The notes under the pieces: generated by a model
What the model was told of the DNA's origin: nothing
Seen by the model: only the letters and a program-made list of their open reading frames with translations
The model's database searches: none
Program-made: the position numbers and the translations under genes
Source: Chlorobium sp.
GTDB taxonomy: Bacteria; Bacteroidota; Chlorobiia; Chlorobiales; Chlorobiaceae
Length of the DNA stretch: 64,000 nt
Reading direction: 5' to 3'
NCBI GenBank assembly: GCA_028277225.1
Contig: JANQHB010000030.1
Location: forward strand, 62,001-126,000
Shown: piece by piece, positions 26,975 through 34,930 of the stretch
Numbering within the stretch: the stretch's first letter is position 1
Layout: each line of letters begins with the position of its first letter

Positions 26975-27482
26975 ATTCTCTGATAGTAGACAACATCGAA
27001 CACCTGTCCTCGCTTTTGCCCGACATTCCTGAATCTGCCGCATTCTACGAACCCATGTCGTGCGTGAAATCTCATACTACCATCGTTCAGTGAGGAGACG
27101 CTTGCAAGGATGCTTTTGATGCCATTGTTTCTTCCTCCATCAATTAAGTATTCGAGAAAGATGGTGCCAAGTCCCTTACCGGTATATTCTTGCTTGACAA
27201 AATACGTGGCCTCAGCGGTTATTGAAAACGTTGGTATCGGGCTGTATGGTCTCAGCATTCCAAAGCCTACGACTTCACCAGATTCGTTTTTTAACGTCCC
27301 GTTTGGAAATCCCTGACACATATCCAGGAATGTGTCATAGAATTCATATGGAGCTAGTTTTTCAGGATACGCGGCAAAAGAGTTCTCAACGTAATAGTTG
27401 AAGATATCAATGACGGCATTCCTATCGCCCGGTGATAGGGGCGCAATTGATGATGTCATCTTTTAACCTCCTCTTGCTCTAA
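26844..27482 (-). mobile_element. Integron gene cassette carrying a GNAT gene
   Basis: Runs from TTAGAGC at 27482 (after the G of the cleavage point G^TTAGAGC) to the G of the attC R' at 26844. It holds one gene and its attC, 639 bp in all. The boundary sequence at the start and the R'' box of the attC are complementary, as required if both derive from the same circular cassette. Confidence 0.82.
26968..27459 (-). CDS. GNAT-family N-acetyltransferase (cassette gene)
   Basis: 163 residues of a GCN5-related acetyltransferase. VVGFGMLRPYSP begins the central strands, TAEATYFVKQEYTGKGLGTIFL includes the acetyl-CoA loop Q-x-x-x-G-x-G, and SVSSLNDGSMRFHARHGFVECG is typical of the phosphinothricin-acetyltransferase-like branch. 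Substrate unknown; an antibiotic or amine is possible. A ribosome site AGGAGG lies 8 nt before ATG 27459. It is the sole gene of an integron cassette and so is probably acquired. Confidence 0.87.
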   Translation of the reverse strand: MTSSIAPLSPGDRNAVIDIFNYYVENSFAAYPEKLAPYEFYDTFLDMCQGFPNGTLKNESGEVVGFGMLRPYSPIPTFSITAEATYFVKQEYTGKGLGTIFLEYLIDGGRNNGIKSILASVSSLNDGSMRFHARHGFVECGRFRNVGQKRGQVFDVVYYQRML

Positions 27483-27483
27483 C
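27476..27483 (-). other. Cassette start core site G^TTAGAGC
   Basis: GTTAGAGC on the minus strand, 16 bp before the GNAT start. It marks the upstream cassette junction, either with attI or with a lost earlier cassette. 27484-27648, between it and the integrase remnant, has no gene and could include a decayed attI. Confidence 0.7.
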
Positions 27484-27648
27484 ATAGTTTATACTGATCC
27501 GCCTAAACTGCGGGTTTTTGAATTTCAGCCCATATAAGACGCAATTGAAACGCCAGAAAAAAACCTCTAAACCTCAAATATTTAATAATTTAAGCTTCGC
27601 GTTACGTTTTATTTCTACTTCTTATACGGATCGGCACAAGAACACTGC

Positions 27649-27905
27649 TCACAGCCCGTCAACTGGGCTGCGTACACCAGACGACCCGCGATTCAAAACA
27701 TGCGTATAGATCATGGTGGTGCGCACATCATTATGCCCAAGTAGTTCCTGAACGGTTCGGATGTCATATCCGGCCTCAAGTAAATGCGTCGCAAATGAAT
27801 GCCTGAACGTATGACATGTGGCATGTTGACAATACCCGCCCTGCCAACAGCTTCTTTTACTGCACGCTGAATAATTGTTTCGGAGAATGGTGCTGTCTCT
27901 CCCGA
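27649..27905 (-). pseudogene. intI: Integron integrase (intI) remnant with frameshifts
   Basis: The C-terminal catalytic part of an integron-type tyrosine recombinase. The reconstructed product contains CHTFRHSFATHLLEAGYDIR, TVQELLGHNDVRTTMIYTHV and LNRGSSGVRSPVDGL, with the R-H-x-x-R box (HTFRHS), the second catalytic His (LLGHND) and the Tyr (MIYTHV). Two single-base deletions, near 27828 and 27888, break the frame, and no integrase N-terminus is recognisable upstream. The -LNRG...GVRSPVD ending is specific to IntI. Its orientation is the same as the cassettes, as in so-called reverse integrons. Confidence 0.85.
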
Positions 27906-28193
27906 GAAGTTACGCCGGATTGTATTCGTGTTTCAGTATCTGGAGGCATGGTTATTGTGCTATCATCACAGCTTACAGGACGACCTCTTTCTAAAAGTAA
28001 GTAATAGCAGCCCACCTGCAAAGTAATATTACCGAAAAAAAGATACCATCGATAGCAAGCCCCATCCCTCCAGCTCGATGCTAAACTTCTTTCCAAGCAT
28101 CGTTGCAGCGCGGGATAGTATTGTCAACACCAGAAAAACGTCTGTAATGGAAACTTAAGATTCTACAGATTTCGGATTACAACTCCATCACCA
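27906..28193. other. Gene-free debris between integrase and recombinase remnants
   Basis: Short frames only. A 79-residue minus-strand frame (27857-28096) overlaps the integrase remnant and carries no recognisable family. Probably degraded insertion DNA. Confidence 0.4.
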
Positions 28194-28440
28194 TCACTCC
28201 CAATTTTTCAGAAACCTGTAATACGTCGCACGCGAAATCTTCAGCGTGTTGCATATCTCCCCGATGCTGATACTGAAGTTCTTGCTCAGTTTCTTCGCCA
28301 TTTTGACCTTCGGATCATTCGGAGAAATCTTGGACGGTCCTCTCTTCTCCCTCTTACCCGTGCCGCTTTCAATCCAGCCTGCGTCCGCTCCTGGATCAAT
28401 CGCCGTTCGAACTGCGCGAGAGTGGCGAAGATGTTGGGAT
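28194..28440 (-). pseudogene. Serine recombinase/resolvase C-terminal fragment, frameshifted
   Basis: Pieces of a Tn3-type resolvase: IFATLAQFERRLIQERTQAG with LKAARVRG (the hinge after the catalytic domain), then a frame change into SKISPNDPKVKMAKKL and a helix-turn-helix ending ISRATYYRFLKNWE. The catalytic N-terminus with the nucleophilic Ser is absent. It starts about 27 bp from the menE-like fragment on the other strand. Confidence 0.8.
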
Positions 28441-28466
28441 GGGAACATCTCAATTGCACGGGGTGA

Positions 28467-28604
28467 TTACGTGTGGTCACGAAAAAACTCTCACAGGAAA
28501 TCGGCAGGCTCAAAACCCCGGTCATGATAACTCGTATCAGCGAATGGCAACTTCTGGCGGGAACGGAAAAGGTTGACAGGAGATATTACAAGGGCCTTGG
28601 GTAA
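28467..28604 (+). pseudogene. Divergent second copy of the menE 3' end
   Basis: Encodes IGRLKTPVMITRISEWQLLA and GTEKVDRRYYKGLG*, aligned over about 40 residues with the C-terminus of MenE at 25300-25417 (IGKLKTPVEIHRVKEWHLLP, GTEKIDRNYYK). It is not identical, so it is an old duplication or came with imported DNA. No start and no upstream part of menE is present. Confidence 0.82.
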
Positions 28605-28640
28605 ACACTACTATAATGAATGCACATAGATTCTTCTTAT

Positions 28641-28922
28641 TTAAACACCGGAAAAAATCTGTTTACTGTGCACTACAGTCAGCACTTCAATGCCATTCGT
28701 ACTGTATTTATAAATCAGACGATAGGAATAAATGGCAATTTCCCTGATTTTAGAATCACCAACCTCTGGAACTTTTCTCCCCATTTCAGGGAATTCCAAT
28801 AGCGACTCTGCTTTTTCAATGAAGGCATCAATTACCTGGCGGGCATAGTATTTTGAATCCAGAGCTATATAATCATGGATTTTCTTCAAATCATCCCTTG
28901 CAGGAATTGACCAGATTACCAC
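28641..28922 (-). CDS. ParE/RelE-family toxin
   Basis: 93 residues of the RelE/ParE superfamily: MVIWSIPARDDLKKIHDYIA, SLLEFPEMGRKVPEV, REIAIYSYRLIYKYS and VLTVVHSKQIF. The EFPEMGRKVPE and YRLIY elements fit the ParE side better (gyrase poison) than RelE, but this is not certain. It begins with GTG at 28922, overlapping the stop of the upstream antitoxin by 7 bp, so the pair is coupled. Confidence 0.88.
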   Translation of the reverse strand: MVIWSIPARDDLKKIHDYIALDSKYYARQVIDAFIEKAESLLEFPEMGRKVPEVGDSKIREIAIYSYRLIYKYSTNGIEVLTVVHSKQIFSGV

Positions 28923-29095
28923 GATGCAGCTTCTTTTTTCAGCTCCCCAATTGAGATTTTCTTTCCTTCCTCAATAGCCTTTTCTCCTTTTCGGACCTTG
29001 TCAATCACATAGAGCTTATACATAATCTCTTCCATATCAACATCTTCCGGCAATTCTGATATTACCTTTATCGCTTTTTGTTTCAACGTCTCCAT
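28916..29095 (-). CDS. Antitoxin partner of the ParE/RelE-type toxin
   Basis: A 59-residue acidic protein starting METLKQKAIKVISELPEDVD and ending ISIGELKKEAASW. It lies directly before the toxin and overlaps it by 7 bp, the standard antitoxin-first order. Its N-terminal part resembles short addiction-module antitoxins of the YmEE-like type (MEEIMYKLYVIDKV). Function is inferred from position and size. Confidence 0.78.
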   Translation of the reverse strand: METLKQKAIKVISELPEDVDMEEIMYKLYVIDKVRKGEKAIEEGKKISIGELKKEAASW

Positions 29096-29191
29096 AGCTC
29101 TTCCTTTTTAACCTGGCGGATTTTAACAGTATACTGGATTTGACCGATACCTGAAAGCGTTTCTGCACTATCGGAGGCTTATACAAGCATC

Positions 29192-30271
29192 CTACCCTTC
29201 CATCGACGGATAATCCGTATACCCTTTCGGTCCTGAGGAATAGAACGTATCGGTATCAGGATCGTTGAGGGGAGCGCCTGTTTGCCAGCGTTCGACGAGG
29301 TCGGGATTGGCAAGGAATGGCCGGCCAACGGCCACGAGATCGCATTTTCCTGCGGCGAGATCGTTTTCCGCACGGGCGGCATCGTAACCGCCGGAAAGGA
29401 TCAGTGCTCCACTGAACTCCTTGCGGAACGTCTCCTTGATGGAATCGGGCACGGCAGGTGAGCCCATGGATGAATGATCGACAAGGTGAATGTAGGCGAT
29501 CCCGGTCTTGTCGAGTTCCTGTGCGAGATAGCCGTACTCCTCTTCCATCCCGTCGTACAGCGGCATGTCGTTGAACACCCCGAAAGGTGACAGACGAATA
29601 CCGACCCGTTCCCCGCCGATCGAGTCGGCTACAGCTTCGACCACTTCCAGCATGAAACGCGCACGATTCTCTATACCCCCTCCGTAACGGTCCTTGCGCA
29701 GGTTGGAATTCGGACGAATGAACTGTTCGACAAGATAGCCGTTCGCGCCATGGATCTCCACACCGTCGAATCCGGCGGTGAATGCGCTTCTGGCAGCCAC
29801 AGCATATTCCTCGACAGTATCGCGGATATCTTTTTCGGTCATTTCTTCCGGCACCGGGTACGGCTTCATACCATTGACGTCGGTATACATCTCTCCCGAA
29901 GCGGCCATCGATGACGGCGCGAGTATGCGTGCGCCTTCAGGCATATTCAACGGATGCGCGATACGCCCGCAATGCATGATCTGGAGAAAAATCTTTCCGC
30001 TTCGACCGTGCACGGCCCGGGTGACATTGGTCCAGGCATGGGTCTGTTGAAGAGAATAGATCCCCGGAATCCTTGGATAACCAAGCCCGTTCGGTGAAGG
30101 CGAGGTCCCTTCGGTAATGATAAGACCTGCACTGCTGCGCTGCTCGTAGTAGTCGGCCACCATACTGCCGGGGATATTCCCGTCAGCCCGGCTTCGGGTC
30201 ATGGGGGCCATCACCAGGCGGTTTTTCAGCGTCAAAGGACCAAGCGTCGTGGAAGAAAAAAGAAGTGACAT
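29192..30271 (-). CDS. NADH:flavin oxidoreductase, old yellow enzyme family
   Basis: A 359-residue FMN-dependent TIM-barrel ene-reductase. Family stretches are LTLKNRLVMAPMTRSRADG, GLIITEGTSPSPNG, LQIMHCGRIAHPLN, GFDGVEIHGANGYLVEQFIR, NLRKDRYGG and ILSGGYDAARAE. NxxNxRxDxYGG is the classical OYE signature. It reduces activated C=C bonds with NAD(P)H; the natural substrate is unknown. GGAG lies 8-9 nt before ATG 30271, so this start is preferred over longer ones. A truncated, highly similar copy lies at 26160. Confidence 0.93.
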   Translation of the reverse strand: MSLLFSSTTLGPLTLKNRLVMAPMTRSRADGNIPGSMVADYYEQRSSAGLIITEGTSPSPNGLGYPRIPGIYSLQQTHAWTNVTRAVHGRSGKIFLQIMHCGRIAHPLNMPEGARILAPSSMAASGEMYTDVNGMKPYPVPEEMTEKDIRDTVEEYAVAARSAFTAGFDGVEIHGANGYLVEQFIRPNSNLRKDRYGGGIENRARFMLEVVEAVADSIGGERVGIRLSPFGVFNDMPLYDGMEEEYGYLAQELDKTGIAYIHLVDHSSMGSPAVPDSIKETFRKEFSGALILSGGYDAARAENDLAAGKCDLVAVGRPFLANPDLVERWQTGAPLNDPDTDTFYSSGPKGYTDYPSMEG

Positions 30272-30444
30272 CAAAGTATTCTCCATTGAATGTTGCTTTC
30301 CTCCGCCGTCAATGAAAAATCTTGTCGGCGGGCGGCATATCTGCTGTTTTTCAGGCTCTTCCATAATAACCGGAAAAACCGGTCTCCGGTTTCCCGGTTT
30401 TCACCGACTGCAGGGGTGAATAATTCCATGAATGCGCGATATGC

Positions 30445-30476
30445 ATATGGGACCTATAGGACTTATAGGACCTATA
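30445..30476. repeat. TATAGGACCTATA-type palindromic repeat, copy 4
   Basis: CATATGGGACCTATAGGACT-like tract in the 500-bp gap upstream of the old yellow enzyme gene. The gap (30272-30771) holds no gene; besides this tract it contains two hairpins and a run of direct ACGAATCACGA-type octamers near 30611-30638. Confidence 0.7.
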
Positions 30477-30543
30477 TGATGCACCAAAACATCAGCACTT
30501 CAGCAGGTATTTACCGGCCCCTCGCAAAAACCGAACTCTGATC

Positions 30544-30563
30544 GGGCGAAAGATTTTTCGCCC
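30544..30563. repeat. GGGCGAAA hairpin
   Basis: GGGCGAAA (30544-30551) pairs with TTTCGCCC (30556-30563) over a 4-nt loop. Single copy seen. Confidence 0.5.
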
Positions 30564-30708
30564 CTGCATTCTTCCCACTAAGAACTGAGAACCAAGAACT
30601 ATCTTTCCCCATTCACGATTTACGAATCACGAATCACGATTCACGATCTCCCCCACCTAACACCCAGCACCTTCTTCCCCTGTTTCTCTAGCCGTCCGAC
30701 CTCCGTAC

Positions 30709-30730
30709 GGGCGGGTTTCAAACCCGCCCC
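30709..30730. repeat. GGGCGGGTTT hairpin repeat, copy 2
   Basis: Same hairpin as at 8327, including the preceding CGTAC and following CCTAC bases, 41 bp past the stop of the minus-strand membrane protein gene. Confidence 0.7.
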
Positions 30731-30771
30731 TACAACTTGCCGACTGCCTACTGAAGACTGCCCACTGCCGA

Positions 30772-31272
30772 CTACTTCTTCCTCGCCTGCCGTTTAAGCC
30801 ACCAGACCGTCAGGACGCCACCAAGTCCGGCTGCGGGAGCGAAGAAAATCGTCCTTATGACAACCGCTGTAATAAAAACCGGAATACTCATCTCGAGCGG
30901 TGTATCGAGCGTTTCAAGCATCTGATCGATAATGCTGTCGTTTTCAGGTGAGCCGGTCCTGGAGTTTTCAAGCAACGCAACGGCTGTTTTTTTCCCTGGG
31001 TAAAAATCAAAAAACTCCACGAGAAAAAACTGCGCTGCAGCCGATAACACGCTGCCTGCCATGCCCGTTACAGCAGAAAAAACAAACGCTTCAGATGGGC
31101 TGAGCTTGACCTGGCACATGACGATATAGTACCATGCAGCCACAGCACCGCTGAGAACGATGCCTGCAAATGGAATGATGTTGATGAAGAGGAGGATGGG
31201 GATCGTCGTCGTTGCAAGTATGAGAAACGCACCGATAGCGATCGATCTCAGTTTTATTTCCGAACAGTCCAT
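30772..31272 (-). CDS. Conserved membrane protein downstream of dapB
   Basis: 166 residues with four hydrophobic stretches: IAIGAFLILATTTIPILLFI, then IVLSGAVAAWYYIV, FVFSAVTGMAGSVLSAAAQF and the C-terminal FITAVVIRTIFFAPAAGLGG, ending in a basic tail KRQARKK. No domain I recognise. Start at ATG 31272, 1 nt after the dapB stop, so the two are cotranscribed; a longer frame upstream only reads dapB out of frame. Confidence 0.7.
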   Translation of the reverse strand: MDCSEIKLRSIAIGAFLILATTTIPILLFINIIPFAGIVLSGAVAAWYYIVMCQVKLSPSEAFVFSAVTGMAGSVLSAAAQFFLVEFFDFYPGKKTAVALLENSRTGSPENDSIIDQMLETLDTPLEMSIPVFITAVVIRTIFFAPAAGLGGVLTVWWLKRQARKK

Positions 31273-31273
31273 C

Positions 31274-32020
31274 TCAGCCGAGAACCTCGTCAAGAAAATC
31301 GTCCATAGTATAAAATCCGGGCTGAACCTTGTGCCTTGCGGCAAGCCATTCGGCTGCATGAACAGCACCGCCGGCAAAACCCATGCGGCTTCTTGCGGTA
31401 TGCGAAATGACGATGTCGTCGAACTCCGAGTTGATATGAGCGGCATGTTGTCCGAACACCGATCCGATCCGGACGGCTGATACCTGCAATTCTTCAGGCT
31501 TTATTGTTGTATCGTGCGGCAGGTCGCTGATAATGCTTTTCTTGCGGGAATTGGCCTTGAGAATCATGTCTGCAGCTCTCAATGCCGTACCACTCGGAAA
31601 ATCCACTTTGGCGGTATGGTGTTGCTCGGAAAACGCTATGTCGAATTCAGTAAACGGCTCGATCATTCCGGCGGCCTGGCGAACGGTTCGAAGAAATATG
31701 TTGACACCCAGCGAAAAATTAGCAGAATAGAGCAACGACGTACCAGCCTGTTCGACCTCATCTTTGAGGCGCGCCATATCAGCGTCACAACCTGTGGTTC
31801 CAACGACAACAGGGACTTTTGCCGAAAGCAATGCCGGCAAATTGGCAAGAAAGGCGTCACGAACGGTAAAATCTATGATAACGTCACTTCCACTGAAACA
31901 ATCCTTTGTTATCTCCGTATTGATATCGAAAACAGCATGAATTTCATGGTCGTCAGATGCTTCCACAATACCGGCGATCTGCTGCCCCATTTTACCATAT
32001 CCCACCAGCGTATACTTCAT
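31274..32020 (-). CDS. dapB: 4-hydroxy-tetrahydrodipicolinate reductase
   Basis: NAD(P)H-dependent step of the diaminopimelate/lysine pathway. 248 residues. The Rossmann start YTLVGYGKMGQQI, DFTVRDAF, VVGTTGC, the catalytic EQHHTAKVDFPSGTA (His-His and Lys with SGTA) and the C-terminal SRMGFAGGAVHAAEWL fit the family. Confidence 0.95.
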   Translation of the reverse strand: MKYTLVGYGKMGQQIAGIVEASDDHEIHAVFDINTEITKDCFSGSDVIIDFTVRDAFLANLPALLSAKVPVVVGTTGCDADMARLKDEVEQAGTSLLYSANFSLGVNIFLRTVRQAAGMIEPFTEFDIAFSEQHHTAKVDFPSGTALRAADMILKANSRKKSIISDLPHDTTIKPEELQVSAVRIGSVFGQHAAHINSEFDDIVISHTARSRMGFAGGAVHAAEWLAARHKVQPGFYTMDDFLDEVLG

Positions 32021-32030
32021 ATAATAATGT

Positions 32031-32141
32031 TGAGTTGTTTATTTGTTGAATTTTTGAATTGTCTTAACCGGACTGCTGCTGCTATGTCAATTCACAAAAT
32101 AACGACCTGTTGATGGAATAAACAATTCAACAGTTCAACAA
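32031..32141. repeat. Octamer-repeat tracts flanking the dapB promoter gap
   Basis: Two short tracts of the CAAYTCAA octamer or its complement: TGTTGAGTTGTTTATTTGTT from 32031 and ACAATTCAACAGTTCAACAA from 32120. Same family as the menE insert, here in the gap between dapB and the DUF5683 gene. Confidence 0.7.
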
Positions 32142-32147
32142 TATCCC

Positions 32148-32735
32148 TCAGAATTTCAGGCTCACGCTGACGGACGGGTATGGTTCTTCATATCCGGAAG
32201 CCGATGAAATCCCCTCTTCGGAAATAGCTTCGAAATCGTAGAGGTGTGCGTCGACATAGGCATCCACGATACCTGCAAGGTAGGATAACACCAGAAACAG
32301 AAGCTGCTGATTACGTTTCTCCTGGTACCGGTCACGTTCGTCACGATACGCCTGGGCATCGGGACCGGAGGGGTCCAGTGCATATCTGTCCCTGAAATCG
32401 GCATAGGAGTCGTTGTAGTCAATTGCCTTGTAACCGAAATATCCAAGCAGGGCATACAGAACGGGCACTTTCCATAAGGAGCCGTTGTAAACCTGACCGT
32501 AGCCGGGAAGAACTGCCGATATCATCGCAACCTTCCAGGGTTTCATCCGTGAATCGCCTTCATGGCCCACTACAGCCTCTTCAGACCGTGTTTCTTCGAG
32601 GAGCGCTCCCCTGATTGAAGCGGCATTCTCCTGGTTGTCAGGAAAAACAGGATCGGCTCCAAGAACGGTAAAGGGCAGCAGCATGACTGCCAATAATGCG
32701 CTGATGACTGCTACTGCAGATGCTCTTTTATTCAT
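32148..32735 (-). CDS. DUF5683 membrane-associated protein
   Basis: 195 residues with a signal-type N-terminus (VAVISALLAVMLLPFTVLGA) and the DUF5683 core PWKVAMISAVLPGYGQVYNG-SLWKVPVLYALLGYFGY, then a charged linker and a final hydrophobic segment FLVLSYLAGIVDAYV. The role is unknown; such genes are common in Bacteroidetes/Chlorobi, often next to parB as here. It overlaps the parB stop by 8 bp. Confidence 0.85.
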   Translation of the reverse strand: MNKRASAVAVISALLAVMLLPFTVLGADPVFPDNQENAASIRGALLEETRSEEAVVGHEGDSRMKPWKVAMISAVLPGYGQVYNGSLWKVPVLYALLGYFGYKAIDYNDSYADFRDRYALDPSGPDAQAYRDERDRYQEKRNQQLLFLVLSYLAGIVDAYVDAHLYDFEAISEEGISSASGYEEPYPSVSVSLKF

Positions 32736-33618
32736 TGTTCAATAGTTCAAGAATTCGTTCCAGATCATCCTCCGAAAAATACTGTATATGAATCTCTCCC
32801 TTCCCCCTGTTTTTTTCAACAATCCTGACTTTTGTCGCAAACCTTTCTCTGAGTCTTGACTCGACCTGCTCGAACGGCGAGATATCCATGGATCTTTTCA
32901 TTTTTTCCGCTTTCCGGTCAGCCTCCTTGTAGAACCTGTTGACAAGCTCCTCGGTCTGGCGGACAGAAAGCTGTTTGCTGATAATCTGCTGCCAGACCCT
33001 GATCTGCTGGCTGCGGCCGTCAAGGTTGATCAGAGCCCTGGCATGCCCGGATGACAGTTCTTTTTTACGGATACTGTCCTGTATTTCTGCCGGAAGCTTG
33101 AGCAGTCTTAAAAAATTGCTGATGGTCGAACGGTTCTTGCCTACTTTCTGAGCCACCTCGTCCTGGGTCAGATTGCAGGTTGTCACAAGGCTCTTCAACG
33201 CAAGGGCTATTTCGATGGCATTGAGGTCTTCACGCTGAATATTTTCAATCAGTGCAAGTTCAAGTTTGCCTTCATCTTCATGGGATTCGATAATATAGCC
33301 CGGTATGAATCTGAATCCTGCTTTTCTGGCCGCACGAAGACGCCGTTCTCCGCTTATGAGCTCATAACCGTCACCTTCCCTGCTGACCGTTATCGGCTGA
33401 ATGATACCGTTCTCCATGATGGAATTGGTCAGTTCCTCCAGGGCTTCCTCATCAAAATCCTTTCTCGGCTGGAAAGGATTCACCATGACTTTGTCGACCG
33501 GCAGACTGCCGATCGAACCTTCCGAAGCAGGGACGTCTTCACCGCTCTTTTTAGGCGGGAGAATATCTTCATCGGGAATCAGGGCTTTCAGACCTTTGCC
33601 CAGCGCTTTCTTGGCCAT
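32728..33618 (-). CDS. parB: Chromosome partitioning protein ParB
   Basis: CTP-dependent DNA clamp that loads at parS and spreads. 296 residues: N-terminal MAKKALGKGLKALIP, the ParB/Srx box NPFQPRKDFDEEALEEL and ISGERRLRAARKAG, the HTH in LTQDEVAQKVGKNRSTISNF, and a C-terminal dimer domain. The frame is open 81 codons upstream, but family N-terminus supports ATG 33618. No parS-like TGTTNCACGTGAAACA was found by eye in the window. Confidence 0.95.
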   Translation of the reverse strand: MAKKALGKGLKALIPDEDILPPKKSGEDVPASEGSIGSLPVDKVMVNPFQPRKDFDEEALEELTNSIMENGIIQPITVSREGDGYELISGERRLRAARKAGFRFIPGYIIESHEDEGKLELALIENIQREDLNAIEIALALKSLVTTCNLTQDEVAQKVGKNRSTISNFLRLLKLPAEIQDSIRKKELSSGHARALINLDGRSQQIRVWQQIISKQLSVRQTEELVNRFYKEADRKAEKMKRSMDISPFEQVESRLRERFATKVRIVEKNRGKGEIHIQYFSEDDLERILELLNNE

Positions 33619-33733
33619 ATCCTGTTGTTTCTGTTTATATCTCGTTCCGCTCTCAATGCTATGGAGAAACGCCCCTCGTCTGACTGCCGGTTTTGACACC
33701 TGTCTGACCGGAAGTTCAATCACAGGCAACAGC

Positions 33734-34537
33734 TCAGTTACCCTTGCGTTTGACCTTGAATTTTTTGATGTTGCCGTCCTTTTGGAAAATCTCCTGGGCA
33801 AGATCGAGATAATCTTTTGATCCAAGGCTCTGGGCATCATAGAGCAGTGCAGGCTTGCCATGGCTCGGGGCCTCTGACAACCTGACGTTCCTGCGGATAT
33901 AGGTTTTGTAGACTTTATCTTTGAAATATTTTTTCACTTCCTCGGCAACCTGCCCCGCAAGGCGCAAGCGTGAATCGTACATGGTAACCAGAACACCTTC
34001 TATCGAAAGCCGTGGATTGAGGTGCTTCCTGACGATATTGATCGTATTGAGCAGCTTGCCAAGGCCTTCGAGCGCATAATATTCAGCCTGGACAGGTATC
34101 AGCACTGAGTCCGCCGCAGTAAGCGAGTTGAGTGTAATGAGGCCGAGAGAAGGCGGGCAGTCGATAATGATATAATCATAGTTTTCCCGCACCTCTTTCA
34201 GTGCCTTCTGCATCACATACTCCCTTTCGTGCATATTGACAAGCTCCACTTCCATGCCCACAAGATTGACATTGGACGGTACGACATCGAGAAACTCAAG
34301 GCTCGATGAGCGAATCGATTTCCTGATATCACCTCCCTGCACCATGACATGATAAAACGTGTTCTCGATCTCCTCTTCGGTATCGAGTCCGAAACCGGAC
34401 GTTGCATTCGCCTGGGGATCGATATCGATAAGCAGTGTCCTGAACTCGGAAATGGCAATGGAAGCGGCGATATTGACTGCCGTCGTCGTCTTTCCCACCC
34501 CTCCTTTCTGGTTCGCTATCGCAATAACTCTGCCCAT
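33734..34537 (-). CDS. parA: Chromosome partitioning ATPase ParA
   Basis: Deviant-Walker ATPase that moves ParB-bound origins. 267 residues: IANQKGGVGKTTTAVNIAAS with the signature Lys, DIDPQANATSGFG, and IIDCPPSLGLITLNSL. It precedes parB by 115 bp on the same strand. Long ParA-type regulator domains are absent, so it is a chromosomal Soj-type protein. Confidence 0.96.
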   Translation of the reverse strand: MGRVIAIANQKGGVGKTTTAVNIAASIAISEFRTLLIDIDPQANATSGFGLDTEEEIENTFYHVMVQGGDIRKSIRSSSLEFLDVVPSNVNLVGMEVELVNMHEREYVMQKALKEVRENYDYIIIDCPPSLGLITLNSLTAADSVLIPVQAEYYALEGLGKLLNTINIVRKHLNPRLSIEGVLVTMYDSRLRLAGQVAEEVKKYFKDKVYKTYIRRNVRLSEAPSHGKPALLYDAQSLGSKDYLDLAQEIFQKDGNIKKFKVKRKGN

Positions 34538-34592
34538 CCTGTTCCTTGTAATTCTATACTGTTGCTCATCATTTTCGACTTGCTAAATTATA

Positions 34593-34848
34593 CCTAAATT
34601 GAGCGATTGTCGAGCATGCTACAGATGCAAGGCACAGGGAATGCAGCTGTAGTGAACTACCGCAAGTTCCCTGTAACGAAGTAGATGTAGCATGATCGAC
34701 AATCCCGAAGGGTTTCAATAAATGCGGATATCTATCAGTTTTTGACCAACCTTACAGGTGAGGGATAATTACTATACAAACCTGGTATAACAGATTGTCA
34801 TTAATACGCTTACTATTATGGAGCATTTATTGAAACGATCAGTTTAGG
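34593..34848. mobile_element. MITE-like element, long copy (256 bp), 5-bp target duplication
   Basis: Ends CCTAAATTGAGCG (left) and CGATCAGTTTAGG (right), flanked by TTATA on each side (34588-34592 and 34849-34853). Internally 34605-34704 forms a large nested hairpin whose outer arms are GATTGTCGA and TCGACAATC and whose inner arms include CAGGGAA/TTCCCTG. It fills most of the gap between parA and mpg and probably carries the mpg upstream region. It encodes no protein. Confidence 0.88.
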
Positions 34849-34930
34849 TTATAATAATACTTGCGTGCACTTTTACAAACATAATCCTGCACCGGGTCTT
34901 TACAGTTGCACATAACAGGATAGCTGCCTG

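Noticed and set aside
27857..28096. 79-residue minus-strand frame beside the integrase remnant
   Set aside because: Only its end overlaps recognisable IntI sequence in a shifted frame; the rest matches nothing, so it is counted as debris.
32728..34537. parS site or replication origin near parAB
   Set aside because: No TGTTNCACGTGAAACA-like sequence or DnaA-box cluster was found by eye in the window; parAB alone is not evidence of an origin.
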